A stretch of DNA of 64,000 nt from positions 2,046,001 to 2,110,000 of the forward strand of contig NZ_CP032627.1 of NCBI RefSeq assembly GCF_003627095.1. The letters run 5' to 3'. The stretch is from Lactococcus allomyrinae. GTDB lineage: Bacteria; Bacillota; Bacilli; Lactobacillales; Streptococcaceae. This document shows positions 15,061 to 23,744 of the stretch, in pieces (position 1 is the stretch's first letter; each line of letters starts with the position of its first letter). A model generated the notes under the pieces. That model had not been told where the DNA came from. It made no database searches and was given only the letters and a program-made list of their open reading frames with translations. The translations under genes were made by a program, and so were the position numbers.

Positions 15061-15210
15061 ATGAACGAATGTATCAACTGTCAGCAAGATTTACACGGCG
15101 GAAACTTTTTCGCTCCTTGGGAAGATGGCGACAACGCTCATGCTTACGTGCTTTGTCCTCATTGCGGTTGCCGAAACGAACTCTATGGTTTCGGGGAAGA
15201 TGACGATTAA
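15061..15210 (+). CDS. Zinc-ribbon-like small protein, 49 aa
   Basis: TTGGAG precedes the ATG. The 49 residues contain CINC near the start and CPHCGC near residue 35, a four-cysteine arrangement that could bind one zinc. The protein ends in an acidic tail. It lies between the 31-aa peptide and the 95-aa protein on the same strand. No specific function can be assigned. Confidence 0.6.
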   Translation: MNECINCQQDLHGGNFFAPWEDGDNAHAYVLCPHCGCRNELYGFGEDDD

Positions 15211-15225
15211 GAATAAGGAGACATT

Positions 15226-15513
15226 ATGGAACACCTAGATTATTCATTTGAAAAAGACTATGATTTTAGTGTAGAAGTACCAAGTAACGACGAAGACGAC
15301 ACATATACAGAAACTATTGAAGGAAGTATTAATTTTTCAGCAGATGTTGTATGGACTGGAACAAACTACGAGACTTACATTATTTGGAAAGACTCAACTG
15401 GTAGATTTGATGATGTTAATGGAGACGCACCTGATAAGGAAGAAGATTTTTATCAGGACTTGAAAGATTATTTATTGAGTCAAGGGGTAAATAGTTCTGA
15501 CCTTGATTGGTGA
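15226..15513 (+). CDS. Acidic protein of unknown function, 95 aa
   Basis: AAGGAG precedes the ATG. A strongly acidic (Asp/Glu-rich), beta-rich protein containing FSADVVWTGTNYETYIIWKD. No motif of a known family is visible. It lies 15 bases after the zinc-ribbon gene and probably in the same transcript. A very short in-frame ORF (about 15518-15571) follows but has no good ribosome site. Confidence 0.55.
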   Translation: MEHLDYSFEKDYDFSVEVPSNDEDDTYTETIEGSINFSADVVWTGTNYETYIIWKDSTGRFDDVNGDAPDKEEDFYQDLKDYLLSQGVNSSDLDW

Positions 15514-15586
15514 AATGATGACAGAGGAATACGCTGAAAGAATGATGGATTTAACTAGTTCAGCAAAATAAATTCACTAAATACAC

Positions 15587-15626
15587 AAAAATACTGATTT
15601 GATAAATCTATCAAATCAGTATTTTT
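15587..15626. terminator. Strong bidirectional terminator
   Basis: An 18-bp perfect stem (AAAAATACTGATTTGATA and its complement) with a four-base loop and A/T runs on both sides separates the plus-strand accessory genes from the minus-strand core genes. Confidence 0.85.
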
Positions 15627-15648
15627 GTTCTACCAACACTAACAGAAG

Positions 15649-15876
15649 TTATTTCTGTTCATCACGAAACTTATTAGCAAAATACTGTCGCTTAAAATCC
15701 TCAAAAAGATAAGACTTCGTTGCTTGCGAGACACCAGCGAGTTTTCCTTCGCATAACGCGTTGAATGCTTGCCAAACGACTTCACGGTTAATTTCGTATA
15801 GATTTTCCACCTCTTCGTCTGTTGCGTCCCAATCATCCCAAGCCTCATCATCAAAAAATTCTTGTTCAGTTATCAT
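15649..15876 (-). CDS. Acidic protein of unknown function, 75 aa
   Basis: The start at 15876 (MITEQEFF) overlaps the stop of the dehydrogenase gene as ATGA, a normal coupling arrangement, so a longer frame starting at 15903 is unlikely. The N-terminus is very acidic and rich in Trp (DDEAWDDWDATDEEVENLY), the C-terminus basic and helical. The family is not recognised. Translational coupling hints that it works with the dehydrogenase, but nothing else supports this. Confidence 0.6.
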   Translation of the reverse strand: MITEQEFFDDEAWDDWDATDEEVENLYEINREVVWQAFNALCEGKLAGVSQATKSYLFEDFKRQYFANKFRDEQK

Positions 15877-16754
15877 TCTGGTTTTTTTCCATTTTCCCAC
15901 CACAATTTGATAAGCGCCTGTGTCCCATCATTTTCAAAACCTTTTTCAGCAAGCATATCATAAAGCTGTTTGGCTCCTGCTGTAGCTGGAAGAGAAATAC
16001 CCATTTTAGCAGATTCGTCAAGCGCAATACCGAGATCTTTGATAAAGTGTTTTACAAAAAATCCTGCGGTAAAGTCTTCACGTAAAATACGTGGTGCATA
16101 GTTAGTGAGTGACCATGTCGCAGCAGAACCACCTCCAACTGTCGTCAATACTTTATCAAGGTCAAGTCCCGCTTTATCTGCATACACAAGAAGCTCTGTC
16201 ATGGCAGTCATCGTTCCTGCAATACCGATTTGATTTGCCATTTTTGTATGCTGCCCACTACCTGCAACGCCTTGATAAGCAACTGTTTTTCCCATTTTTT
16301 CAAAAAGGAGTAAAGCTTTATTATACACAGACTCATCTCCACCAACCATAATGGTCAATGTGGCATTCTTTGCTCCAAGGTCCCCACCTGAAACAGGAGC
16401 ATCCAGTGCATCCGCACCTGATTTTTTTGCTTTTGTATAAATTTCCTTGGCAAGTGTTGGCTCTGTCGTTGTCATGTCAATAAGTATTTTCCCTTTTAAA
16501 TCATTCTGAAAAATACCTGTTTCACCAAAATATACTTCTCTCACATCTTTAGGATAGCCTACAATCGTGATAATAAATTCAGCATTTTTTGCCGCTTCTT
16601 GTGGACTTGATACATACGTTGCACCACGCGCAACCAAAGTATCTGTTTTTGATTTCGTACGATTATAAACGATAAGTTCATGACCTGCATCCATGAGATG
16701 ACCTGCCATTGCAGCGCCCATAACGCCTGTACCGATAAATGCAATTTTTGACAT
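15873..16754 (-). CDS. NAD(P)-dependent beta-hydroxyacid dehydrogenase
   Basis: A 293-residue enzyme of the 3-hydroxyisobutyrate dehydrogenase family. The Rossmann motif is at the N-terminus (IAFIGTGVMGAAMAGHL), the substrate motif DAPVSGGDLGA near residue 118, the catalytic-lysine motif GQHTKMANQ near residue 167, and the cofactor-end KDLGIALDES near 240. Members reduce tartronate semialdehyde, succinic semialdehyde or glyoxylate; the exact substrate is not determinable here. Length is normal. AAGGAG lies before the ATG. Confidence 0.85.
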   Translation of the reverse strand: MSKIAFIGTGVMGAAMAGHLMDAGHELIVYNRTKSKTDTLVARGATYVSSPQEAAKNAEFIITIVGYPKDVREVYFGETGIFQNDLKGKILIDMTTTEPTLAKEIYTKAKKSGADALDAPVSGGDLGAKNATLTIMVGGDESVYNKALLLFEKMGKTVAYQGVAGSGQHTKMANQIGIAGTMTAMTELLVYADKAGLDLDKVLTTVGGGSAATWSLTNYAPRILREDFTAGFFVKHFIKDLGIALDESAKMGISLPATAGAKQLYDMLAEKGFENDGTQALIKLWWENGKKPE

Positions 16755-16782
16755 ATTTTTCTCCTTTTTACATAGTAAACTT

Positions 16783-16854
16783 GTTCAGAAACTCTGTTTT
16801 TGAAGCGTAGGCAGGCTATGGCGCTTGGCTACGTGAAAAACAGAGTTTCTGAAC
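16783..16854. repeat. Hairpin repeat with GTTCAGAA termini (short form)
   Basis: A perfect 19-bp inverted repeat, GTTCAGAAACTCTGTTTTT (16783-16801) and its complement (16836-16854), encloses 34 bases with a second nested stem. The same terminal motif, GTTCAGAAGCTC, bounds a 195-bp element at 34136-34330. Confidence 0.7.
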
Positions 16855-16861
16855 ATACTCA

Positions 16862-17065
16862 CTAATATTGAACGTCTCTTCTTTTCCTTGCTTTATCGCC
16901 TCGAAGACGTTTAATTTTTCGATTGCGATATTCATCTAATTTGTAAGTTTTTAATAATTTTTCAATCTCAGTACGTGAATTTCCTGTCGCTTCTGAAATT
17001 GAAGAGAGCGAACGCAATGGGTTTTCATCAATAATTTCTTGAAGCTGTTCCTCCGTTAATCTCAT
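16862..17065 (-). CDS. Small basic protein with possible helix-turn-helix, 67 aa
   Basis: The start at 17065 (MRLTEEQ) has GGAGGGAAC ahead of it; the frame extends to 17095 without a better site. LRSLSSISEATGNSRTEIEKLL looks like a helix-turn-helix and the end (RNRKIKRLRGDKARKRRD) is very basic, so nucleic-acid binding is plausible. No family is recognised. It lies just after the tRNA-Leu gene on the same strand. Confidence 0.55.
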   Translation of the reverse strand: MRLTEEQLQEIIDENPLRSLSSISEATGNSRTEIEKLLKTYKLDEYRNRKIKRLRGDKARKRRDVQY

Positions 17066-17192
17066 TGTTCCCTCCATTTTTCTTAGTGAATACACATTTT
17101 TTAATTTATTTCAAAACAAAAAACGATTAGCACCCAGCCAACCGTCCATTATCTCTTAATAAATCTCTAAAATATAGAGCTTTACATTATTA

Positions 17193-17275
17193 TGGGGAAG
17201 AAGGGATTTGAACCCTCACGCCCTTTCGAGCACATGCACCTGAAGCATGCGTGTCTGCCATTCCACCACTTCCCC
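17193..17275 (-). tRNA. tRNA-Leu (anticodon CAG)
   Basis: Acceptor stem GGGGAAG/CTTCCCC, D-arm GGTGGAATGGC, anticodon loop TTCAGGT (CAG), a long variable arm as required for class II tRNAs, T-loop GGTTCAAATCC and discriminator A. No CCA is encoded. Confidence 0.93.
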
Positions 17276-17347
17276 AGCACTTTTCTATGATAACAGTTTC
17301 ATATTGAAAATGCAAGTTTGAGGCTACTTATGACTGGCTTACTTAAC

Positions 17348-17374
17348 AAACACCTGATTTTTTCATCAGGATTT
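17348..17374 (+). terminator. Terminator-like hairpin without an assigned gene
   Basis: CCTGAT and ATCAGG pair around TTTTTC and are followed by ATTTTTT on the plus strand, although the flanking genes are on the minus strand. It may be bidirectional or end an antisense transcript. Confidence 0.45.
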
Positions 17375-17398
17375 TTTGTTCCTCTTGTTGTCTCAGTT

Positions 17399-17773
17399 TC
17401 AAGCTCCTCCGTGACCAATGAGCATGGCGATAATCAAAATAATAAAAACAAGGCAGGTAATCGCCACATAGAGTTTATCACCTTCTTTTGCAAAAGCGAA
17501 GATAGATGCTACCACACGTAAAACAGGGGTCAGAATTAATAAAAATAATCCTGCCATCAACCAAGCTAATGCTTTAAACTGCACTAAACCCGTCAGTATT
17601 TCATTAAACTTATCAGGCCAGATTCCGTCAGAGTAGCCAGAATGTCCCGTTATCACAAACATCAGAATACCAATGATAATAACAACCGAGCTAACAAATA
17701 CACCTGCACGCAAGATTTTCCCAATGTTTTGCTCAATTTTGAGCAATTCTTCTTTTGTCATTTCACCTTTCAT
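17399..17773 (-). CDS. DUF1634-family membrane protein
   Basis: A 124-residue protein with three membrane helices (about 24-46, 68-92, 100-120) and the pattern of the DUF1634 family, which is usually encoded beside a TauE/SafE permease. Its ATG overlaps the permease gene's stop (ATGA at 17770-17773), so the two are coupled. It probably forms part of, or assists, the anion exporter. The family's exact role is unknown. Confidence 0.75.
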   Translation of the reverse strand: MKGEMTKEELLKIEQNIGKILRAGVFVSSVVIIIGILMFVITGHSGYSDGIWPDKFNEILTGLVQFKALAWLMAGLFLLILTPVLRVVASIFAFAKEGDKLYVAITCLVFIILIIAMLIGHGGA

Positions 17774-18624
17774 CCAATATGTACCCCAATTCCTTTAAGT
17801 AACATCTGAATTGCCATCAAAAGAATGACTGGAATGAAAATAATTCTGATTGTTTTTGCTGGTAATTTTGGCATGATTTTAGAACCTAGAGCTGCACCTG
17901 CTACGATACCAATTGCAAGTGGGCCTGCTAGAGTTGGATTAACGTAACCATTGAAAAAATAGACGGTTGCAGAAGCTGCCGCAGTCACTCCAATCATCAG
18001 GTTTGATGTTGCTGTAGAGGCTTTTATTGGCATCTTCATCATAGAGTCCATTGCCATAACCTTAAAGGCACCTGAGCCAATCCCTAAAAGTCCTGAAGCT
18101 ACACCCGCACCAAGCATAATCGCTGCTCCTCCTGGTACTTTTTCTACTTGATAACTAATATCTTGCCCCAGTTGTTTGTCATGGTAGCTTGAGTTAAGTT
18201 TAAGCTTTTTAGCAATTTTATCAGACTCTACATTTTGCAAAATTTCCTCACCTTTATGAAGCTTTTTCCACATATTGTAGCCTTGAAAAATCAATAAACA
18301 GCCAAACAAAACATTTAATACTGTACCATCAAAAAATCCTGCTAAAATCGCTCCGACAAGACCTCCTATCGTAGTGAAGATTTCCAAAAACATTGCTGCA
18401 CGAATGTTAATCATGTCATCTTTCAAATAAGAAATCGCTGCACCAGAGCTTGTCGCAATGACTGCTACAATGCTTGCTCCAATTGCGTATTTAATATCTA
18501 CACCAAAAAAAGTTGTAATGATTGGCGTAATAATAATCCCACCGCCTAGTCCCAAAATGGAACCTACTGTACCCGCCACAAAGCCAAGAACTAGCATTGA
18601 TAGGGTAAATACTAATAAAGACAT
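17770..18624 (-). CDS. TauE/SafE (TSUP) family sulfite/anion exporter
   Basis: A 284-residue membrane protein with about eight helices and the duplicated TSUP signature: GSILGLGGGIIITPII near residue 22 and GVASGLLGIGSGAFKV near 172. TSUP proteins move sulfite, sulfonates or similar anions across the membrane. A cytoplasmic loop (about 118-160) separates the halves. It is followed by, and overlaps, a DUF1634 gene, the usual pairing. The substrate cannot be read from the sequence. Confidence 0.85.
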   Translation of the reverse strand: MSLLVFTLSMLVLGFVAGTVGSILGLGGGIIITPIITTFFGVDIKYAIGASIVAVIATSSGAAISYLKDDMINIRAAMFLEIFTTIGGLVGAILAGFFDGTVLNVLFGCLLIFQGYNMWKKLHKGEEILQNVESDKIAKKLKLNSSYHDKQLGQDISYQVEKVPGGAAIMLGAGVASGLLGIGSGAFKVMAMDSMMKMPIKASTATSNLMIGVTAAASATVYFFNGYVNPTLAGPLAIGIVAGAALGSKIMPKLPAKTIRIIFIPVILLMAIQMLLKGIGVHIG

Positions 18625-18828
18625 ACTATCTGCAAATTCGATATTGAATCTTGACGAATTTGATCCTTTCTCTTTTCATTTTACCAAAAATTTAAGAAAT
18701 TAGGCAATTTAGATTGACTGGTGGGGTTGTCAGTGTACTGACAATACTTTTATTCGCCGATTCAATGCTCATTTTGCACACTTTGTAGAAGTAGAATTCT
18801 TGTCAGTTTTGACTGCCTGTTTTTATGA

Positions 18829-18834
18829 TATAAT
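18829..18834 (+). promoter_or_regulatory. Extended -10 element upstream of the 59-aa gene and zwf
   Basis: TGATATAAT gives an extended -10; a TTGTCA and a TTGACT lie upstream but at poor spacing. The first start codon is 35 bases downstream. Confidence 0.45.
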
Positions 18835-18868
18835 TTTAATTAGCTATAGATTTCATTGGGGGTGAAAA

Positions 18869-19048
18869 ATGAACAGACAAGAACTCGAGCAGCGTCTGAG
18901 AAAAGAGCTTTCTATTCCATTTTACAATGCGAAAGTTGCTGAACGTGACTACAGTGAAGCTGAATTTCAGGAAATGAAAAAACAACTCAAAGCCGACATT
19001 GAGCAGTACGCGACTGATTATGTTGACGAACACAATTCAAATGGTTGA
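18869..19048 (+). CDS. Small helical protein of unknown function, 59 aa
   Basis: GGGGGTG precedes the ATG. The product is a charged two-helix protein (MNRQELEQRLRKELSIPFYN...). A clean stop follows, and zwf begins 63 bases further on the same strand, so the two may share a transcript. I do not recognise a family. It has ordinary core codon use and a good ribosome site. Confidence 0.6.
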   Translation: MNRQELEQRLRKELSIPFYNAKVAERDYSEAEFQEMKKQLKADIEQYATDYVDEHNSNG

Positions 19049-19111
19049 AAATGTTGATAATGATTTACTGACAGATATTATCATTTGTATTTTTAAATAA
19101 AAGGAAATTTT

Positions 19112-20623
19112 ATGACTGAACAAAAACAAGCCCTTTTTACTATTTTTGGAGCTACTGGCGACCTTGCCAAGCGTAAGCTCTATCCCTCCTTATTCCGTCT
19201 TTTTAAGAAAGGCGAACTCGCTGACAATTTCGCTGTCATTGGAACGGCGCGCCGTCAGTGGACTGACAGCTTTTATCATGAAGTCGTTTTAGATTCAATC
19301 AAAGATTTGATGCACTCAAAAACGGAGGCAGAAAACTTTGCAAGTCATTTTTATTATCAAAGTCATGATGTCAATGATGCTGAGCATTATGTCAATCTGA
19401 AAAATTTAGGCGAACGTCTCAAAGCTCAATATAAAACAGCGGGAAATCAAGTTTTCTTTCTTGCGATGGCGCCTCAATTTTTTGGTGTAATTGCTGAACA
19501 TCTTAAATCTGAAAACATCTTGACTGGTGAAGGTTTTGAGCGAATTGTCATTGAAAAACCTTTCGGAAACAGCTACGCAACTGCAAAAACGCTCAATGAC
19601 AGTTTGTCAAAAGTTTTTACTGAAGAGCAAATCTTCCGTATCGACCATTATCTTGGTAAAGAGATGATTCAGTCTGTGAGTGCTGTTCGTTTTGCTAACC
19701 CAATTTTCGAAAGTCTTTGGAATAATCGCCATATCGACAATGTGCAAATTACTTTTGCTGAATTTATTGGTGTTGAGGAGCGTGGAGGCTATTACGAAAC
19801 TTCTGGTGCGCTTAAAGACATGATTCAAAATCACGTCTTGCAAGTCCTCAGTCTTATCGCAATGGAAAAACCCGAAAAATTTGACGAAGCTCATATTGTA
19901 AAAGAAAAAGTTAAAGCACTCAAAGCAATGCGTCAATATTCTTCACAAGAAGCGCTAGAAAATTTCATCCGTGGACAATATATCGCCGGAAAATTTGATG
20001 GAGAGAATTATCTAGGATATCGTGAAGAAGATTCTGTCGCACCTGATAGTCGCACAGAAACTTTCGCTGCTGGAAAATTTCTCATTGATAACGAACGTTG
20101 GGCTGGTGTTCCATTTTATGTCCGCTCGGGAAAACGCATGACTGAAAAAGGAACCCGCATCAATATCGTTTTCAAAAAAGAAGCTGAAAATCTTTTTGCA
20201 GACAACTGTGATGACCAACCTGTGCAAAACGTTTTAACCATCTATATCCAGCCTACTGAAGGCTTCTCACTTTCTGTTAATGGTAAAGCTGCAGGTCAAG
20301 GATTCCATCTTGAACCACTTCGCCTCAGTTTCCGTCACGATAGTGAATTTTTAGGAAATTCTCCTGAAGCTTATGAAAAACTATTCTTGGACGTGTTGAA
20401 TGGTGACGGTACAAACTTTAGTCATTGGGAAGAAGCTGCACGTGCTTGGGAACTTATTGACGTTATTCGCGAGGCGTGGGATGGTGACACTAGCGACATG
20501 CCTACATATACCGCACGCAGCATGGGGCCTCAGGCCGCATTTGATTTGCTCAAAAAAGATGGAAACGAATGGGCATGGCAACCTGATTTGTGGTATAAAG
20601 AGCGAGGATACTACGAAAAGTAA
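19112..20623 (+). CDS. zwf: Glucose-6-phosphate 1-dehydrogenase
   Basis: A 503-residue enzyme for the first step of the oxidative pentose phosphate pathway: glucose-6-phosphate plus NADP to 6-phosphogluconolactone plus NADPH. The N-terminal dinucleotide motif is FGATGDLAKRKLYPSLF, the active-site motif RIDHYLGKE lies near residue 177 with its catalytic His, and EKPFG near 150. Length is normal. AAAGGAA precedes the start. A perfect CTGTCAGTATACTGACAG terminator follows the gene. The product supplies NADPH and pentoses, linking to rpiA at 31.2 kb. Confidence 0.96.
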   Translation: MTEQKQALFTIFGATGDLAKRKLYPSLFRLFKKGELADNFAVIGTARRQWTDSFYHEVVLDSIKDLMHSKTEAENFASHFYYQSHDVNDAEHYVNLKNLGERLKAQYKTAGNQVFFLAMAPQFFGVIAEHLKSENILTGEGFERIVIEKPFGNSYATAKTLNDSLSKVFTEEQIFRIDHYLGKEMIQSVSAVRFANPIFESLWNNRHIDNVQITFAEFIGVEERGGYYETSGALKDMIQNHVLQVLSLIAMEKPEKFDEAHIVKEKVKALKAMRQYSSQEALENFIRGQYIAGKFDGENYLGYREEDSVAPDSRTETFAAGKFLIDNERWAGVPFYVRSGKRMTEKGTRINIVFKKEAENLFADNCDDQPVQNVLTIYIQPTEGFSLSVNGKAAGQGFHLEPLRLSFRHDSEFLGNSPEAYEKLFLDVLNGDGTNFSHWEEAARAWELIDVIREAWDGDTSDMPTYTARSMGPQAAFDLLKKDGNEWAWQPDLWYKERGYYEK

Positions 20624-20650
20624 TAATGTATTGAAATAAGGAAGTAAGGA

Positions 20651-20681
20651 AATTCTGTCAGTATACTGACAGAATTTTTAT
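20651..20681 (+). terminator. zwf terminator built on the CTGTCAGTA palindrome
   Basis: A perfect 26-bp palindrome (20651-20676; half-site AATTCTGTCAGTA) is followed by TTTTTATT. A second, shorter copy lies at 20716-20733 with its own T run. The phrase TTATTCGCCGATTCAATGCTCA follows it, as it also does near 18750. Confidence 0.8.
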
Positions 20682-20774
20682 TCGCCGATTCAATGCTCAC
20701 TCCAATCGCATCGAACTGTCAGTATACTGACAGAATTTTTATTTTAATAAACTTTTCCCCAGATTTTTACACAG

Positions 20775-20883
20775 TTTTCCACATATTTGTGGAAACACCT
20801 TTTAAATATGTGGAAAACTCTGAATAACTTCCGCGATTTCTTGATAAGAACAAGTTTTCACTTGTGTATTTCATTTTTCCACA
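20775..20883. promoter_or_regulatory. Cluster of four DnaA-box-like nonamers
   Basis: TTTTCCACA at 20775-20783 and 20875-20883 and, on the other strand, at 20809-20817, plus GTTTCCACA (minus, 20788-20796). Each differs by one or two bases from the DnaA box TTATCCACA. The 20624-20925 gap has no gene; otherwise it holds only CTGTCAGTA palindromes. Confidence 0.35.
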
Positions 20884-20894
20884 CTGATGAATCA

Positions 20895-20928
20895 AAAAAT
20901 ACTGACAGAATTCCGTCAGTACTTTTTA
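20895..20928 (-). terminator. yqeG terminator
   Basis: On the minus strand AAAGTACTGACGGAATT pairs with AATTCTGTCAGTATTTT (one G-U) and runs into T residues, starting at the yqeG stop codon. Confidence 0.7.
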
Positions 20929-21456
20929 TTCTAATTTAGTTCTCCACACTGGCTCACCATCTCGTGCAATCAATTTTTTCCAAACACGTCGCTCTCTCCA
21001 ACGATTAAATTTCGTATTCCAAGCATCTGATTCTACCAATGGTTTCACCAAAATGCTACGTACACCAGCACGATGCGCGGCTCTAATATCCGTCATCAAT
21101 TGGTCTCCAACCATAACCACTTCAGATGGCTTTTCATCAAAACGCTTCAAAGCTTTATTAATCCCCAAAGCAAAAGGCTTCATTGCTCGACTAATATAAT
21201 CAACACCAAACTTTTCCACAGCTCGTGCAACACGCTCATGTTTATTATTTGACACAACAATAACTTTGATGTTGTTTTCTCTCATTTCCTCAAGCCAAGA
21301 AAGCAACTCTGGTGTACCATCTGGATTATTCCAAGCAATCAAAGTATTATCTAAATCCACCATCACAGCTGTGATACCAATCTTTCCCAGACTTTCTGCA
21401 TCCAACTGATACACTGCTTCCAATAAAAAATCTGGCTTATAATTATCAATTTTCAT
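20926..21456 (-). CDS. yqeG: YqeG-family HAD phosphatase
   Basis: A 176-residue HAD-superfamily (subclass IIIA) phosphatase. Motif I is DLDNTL near residue 34, motif II VSNN near 68, and the motif III/IV block VGDQLMTDIRAAHRAG near 117-132. Members resemble phosphatidylglycerophosphate phosphatase and are nearly universal in Firmicutes. In most Firmicutes it precedes the GTPase gene yqeH, but here it stands alone with its own terminator. Confidence 0.88.
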   Translation of the reverse strand: MKIDNYKPDFLLEAVYQLDAESLGKIGITAVMVDLDNTLIAWNNPDGTPELLSWLEEMRENNIKVIVVSNNKHERVARAVEKFGVDYISRAMKPFALGINKALKRFDEKPSEVVMVGDQLMTDIRAAHRAGVRSILVKPLVESDAWNTKFNRWRERRVWKKLIARDGEPVWRTKLE

Positions 21457-21529
21457 ATAGAGATATTATACCAAAAAATTTAGCAAGTTTTACACATTTA
21501 TCATCTACAAGCAACCAAAATACACCAAG

Positions 21530-21560
21530 AAAAATAATAAAAAGTCGCCAAAAGCGACTC
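21530..21560 (-). terminator. Terminator downstream of dnaJ
   Basis: AGTCGC and GCGACT pair around TTTTG on the minus strand and run into TTTTTATTATTTTT. The stretch 21570-21690 between this and the dnaJ stop holds no gene I can identify, only a hairpin (AATAAGT/ACTTATT) next to the stop codon. Confidence 0.75.
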
Positions 21561-21692
21561 ATTATTTTATCGAGACAAGTGCGTGCTAGTTCCGCTGTCC
21601 ATGCTCGCTACGGCATTTGTAATTCTTCATTGGAGCGCACGGAGATAGAGCGTGGATAAGAAGCTGTAACTCCCACTAAATAAGTCTTGAAC

Positions 21693-22832
21693 TTATTTGA
21701 ATTTATCAAAGAAACCTTTTTTACCATTTCCTGAAATATCAACACCGCTAACCTTAGCAAATGTTTGTAAAGCTTCTTTTTGAGCAGTATTCATATTCTT
21801 TGGTGTTATGATATTAACAATCACATACTGGTCTCCATTACCCGAACCACGCAATTTTGGCGCCCCTTTTCCTTTCAATCGGAAGTTTGCTCCAGTTTGC
21901 GTACCAGCAGGAATCTTTAATTTCACATTACCATGAACCGTTGGCACTTCAACTTCATCACCCAATGCTGCTTGAACAAACTCCAAAGGCATTTTATAGT
22001 AAATCTCAGAGCCATCACGCTCAAATTTATCAGATGCTTCAACTTGGAAACGTACATACAAATCACCATAAGGACCACCATTGGTACCAGCATCACCTTG
22101 GCCTTGCAAACGCATTTGTTGACCTGACTCAACTCCAGCAGGGACTTTTACCTTAACAGTATGTGCAGCTTTTTCATGACCAGTACCATGACAGGTAGGA
22201 CATGGTTCCTTGATTTCTTTACCCGTACCATGACAAACATCACAAGTTTGTTGACTTTGCATACGACCCAATGGTGTATCATGAACCACATTGATTGTAC
22301 CGCGTCCACCACACTTATGACAAGTTTCCGCATGAGTTCCTGGTTTTGCACCTTCACCACCGCAGGTATGACAAAGCTCTTCTCGATTATATTTTACTTC
22401 TTTTTCTACACCAAAAATAGCTTCTTCAAACTTCAGATTGATTCGATATTGTAAATCATCCCCTTGACGTGGTGCATTAGGATTAACCTGAGCGCCTCCA
22501 CCGCCAAAGAAGCTAGAGAAAATATCCTCAAAACCACCGAAGCCACCTGCACCACCAAAGCCAGAGAAGCCACCTTGACCCCCAAAACCACCACTACCAG
22601 CGCCAAAACCATTGGCACCAGCTTCACCATATTGGTCATAGGCTGCCCGTTTTTGGTCATCCGATAATGTTTCGTAGGCTTCTTGCACCTCTTTATATTT
22701 TTGTTCAGCACCCGATTCCTTGTTCAAATCTGGGTGGTACTTTTTCGACATTTTTCGATAAGCTTTTTTAATTTCATCCTGACTGGCATTTTTATCTACC
22801 CCCAGGCGTTCATAAAATTCAGAGTTATTCAT
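21693..22832 (-). CDS. dnaJ: Chaperone protein DnaJ
   Basis: A 379-residue Hsp40 that delivers unfolded proteins to DnaK and stimulates its ATPase. The J-domain (1-70) has the HPD motif (KYHPDLNKE). A Gly/Phe-rich linker (about 75-125) follows, then four zinc-binding repeats ([36 protein letters not shown]) at about 148-215 and the substrate-binding C-terminal domains. Transcription starts at its own promoter under a CIRCE operator, so it is heat-inducible through HrcA and separate from grpE-dnaK. Confidence 0.97.
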   Translation of the reverse strand: MNNSEFYERLGVDKNASQDEIKKAYRKMSKKYHPDLNKESGAEQKYKEVQEAYETLSDDQKRAAYDQYGEAGANGFGAGSGGFGGQGGFSGFGGAGGFGGFEDIFSSFFGGGGAQVNPNAPRQGDDLQYRINLKFEEAIFGVEKEVKYNREELCHTCGGEGAKPGTHAETCHKCGGRGTINVVHDTPLGRMQSQQTCDVCHGTGKEIKEPCPTCHGTGHEKAAHTVKVKVPAGVESGQQMRLQGQGDAGTNGGPYGDLYVRFQVEASDKFERDGSEIYYKMPLEFVQAALGDEVEVPTVHGNVKLKIPAGTQTGANFRLKGKGAPKLRGSGNGDQYVIVNIITPKNMNTAQKEALQTFAKVSGVDISGNGKKGFFDKFK

Positions 22833-22878
22833 TATTTAATCCCTAATTCCTTTACTAAATCAATTTTTCAATAGCACT

Positions 22879-22907
22879 ATTTTATCACGTTTTTTAAATT
22901 TTGGCAA
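22879..22907 (-). promoter_or_regulatory. dnaJ promoter
   Basis: TTGCCA (complement of 22902-22907) and TAAAAT (complement of 22879-22884) with a 17-base spacer on the minus strand, 47 bases before the start codon. Confidence 0.7.
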
Positions 22908-22912
22908 AAAAA

Positions 22913-22939
22913 TTAGCACTCTTTTTACCAGAGTGCTAA
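22913..22939. promoter_or_regulatory. CIRCE operator (HrcA-binding site)
   Basis: TTAGCACTC, nine bases, GAGTGCTAA: an exact match to the CIRCE consensus, just upstream of the dnaJ -35. It places dnaJ under HrcA heat-shock control. Confidence 0.97.
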
Positions 22940-22985
22940 TTTTAATTGAGCAAATCCCTCCTATATCGTATACGAAGTCCTCATC

Positions 22986-23744
22986 TCAACTCACAAATTC
23001 AACAGCAAATTGATTCGTTCCCATATATACCGAAGAAACTGCTGACTCAGAAAGCCAATATTTTCCTTTGATAGGGTCATTGACATGAAACTCTTTTTTC
23101 TTCGCATCATACCCATCCAAAATCACCGCATGAGTATTCGTCACAACCTCATGCCCAAAATAATCTGTATACGTAATCTGTGGTTGAGCAAAGTCTATCG
23201 TTACCCACATTTCTACAAGATGCTTTTTCAAAACGATATTTTTGATATCATCAATACTTTTCCCAGAAATATCAACAACATTTGCACCATAACTTTGAGC
23301 AAATTTCATAAATGCATCTGGCCAAATTGTTGGAAAACCTCCATCAGGAATTTCGTCATCCGGAGTCCAAGGATCTCCAGCATAGCCTAGATTAGGATTA
23401 CCATCCCAACCTACCAAAGGTAATGAATCAAGCACTTCTTTCACAGACTTATCATGTGTTTTATTTAAGTAAACCAAAGCATTATAGAGAGAAACTGTTT
23501 CACAACCTTGATAAGCTCCGATTTTTATTTGGTTCACATCTCCTGTATCCATTAACACATAGTTACACTTACCCGAATGGTCTTTTTTTGCAACAGTTTT
23601 TGAAGCTAATGAGGGTTGCTTATCCTCACCTTCGCCTTTTTGAGGATTCATAAAGAAACCAAAACCAACAAAAACCACAATAAGACTCAGAATAAGCAGA
23701 ATAACCGTGTTCTTTGTTTTTAAACGTTTTCTTTTTTTATTCAT
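22986..23744 (-). CDS. C39-family peptidase-like exported protein
   Basis: A 252-residue protein with an N-terminal membrane anchor (about 12-32). The rest resembles the peptidase C39-like fold of BtrH-type proteins: GCETVSLYNAL with the candidate nucleophile Cys near residue 80, a THAVILDGYD block with the candidate His near 206, and VNDP near 223. It overlaps the aspartate racemase gene by eight bases, so it may be the last gene of the D-Asp crossbridge operon and act on the wall; that link is inference. Confidence 0.75.
   Translation of the reverse strand: MNKKRKRLKTKNTVILLILSLIVVFVGFGFFMNPQKGEGEDKQPSLASKTVAKKDHSGKCNYVLMDTGDVNQIKIGAYQGCETVSLYNALVYLNKTHDKSVKEVLDSLPLVGWDGNPNLGYAGDPWTPDDEIPDGGFPTIWPDAFMKFAQSYGANVVDISGKSIDDIKNIVLKKHLVEMWVTIDFAQPQITYTDYFGHEVVTNTHAVILDGYDAKKKEFHVNDPIKGKYWLSESAVSSVYMGTNQFAVEFVS

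Noticed and set aside
17193-17275. tRNA-Leu as the integration site of the conjugative element
   Set aside because: No repeated tRNA 3' end or integrase was found and ordinary core genes lie between it and the element.
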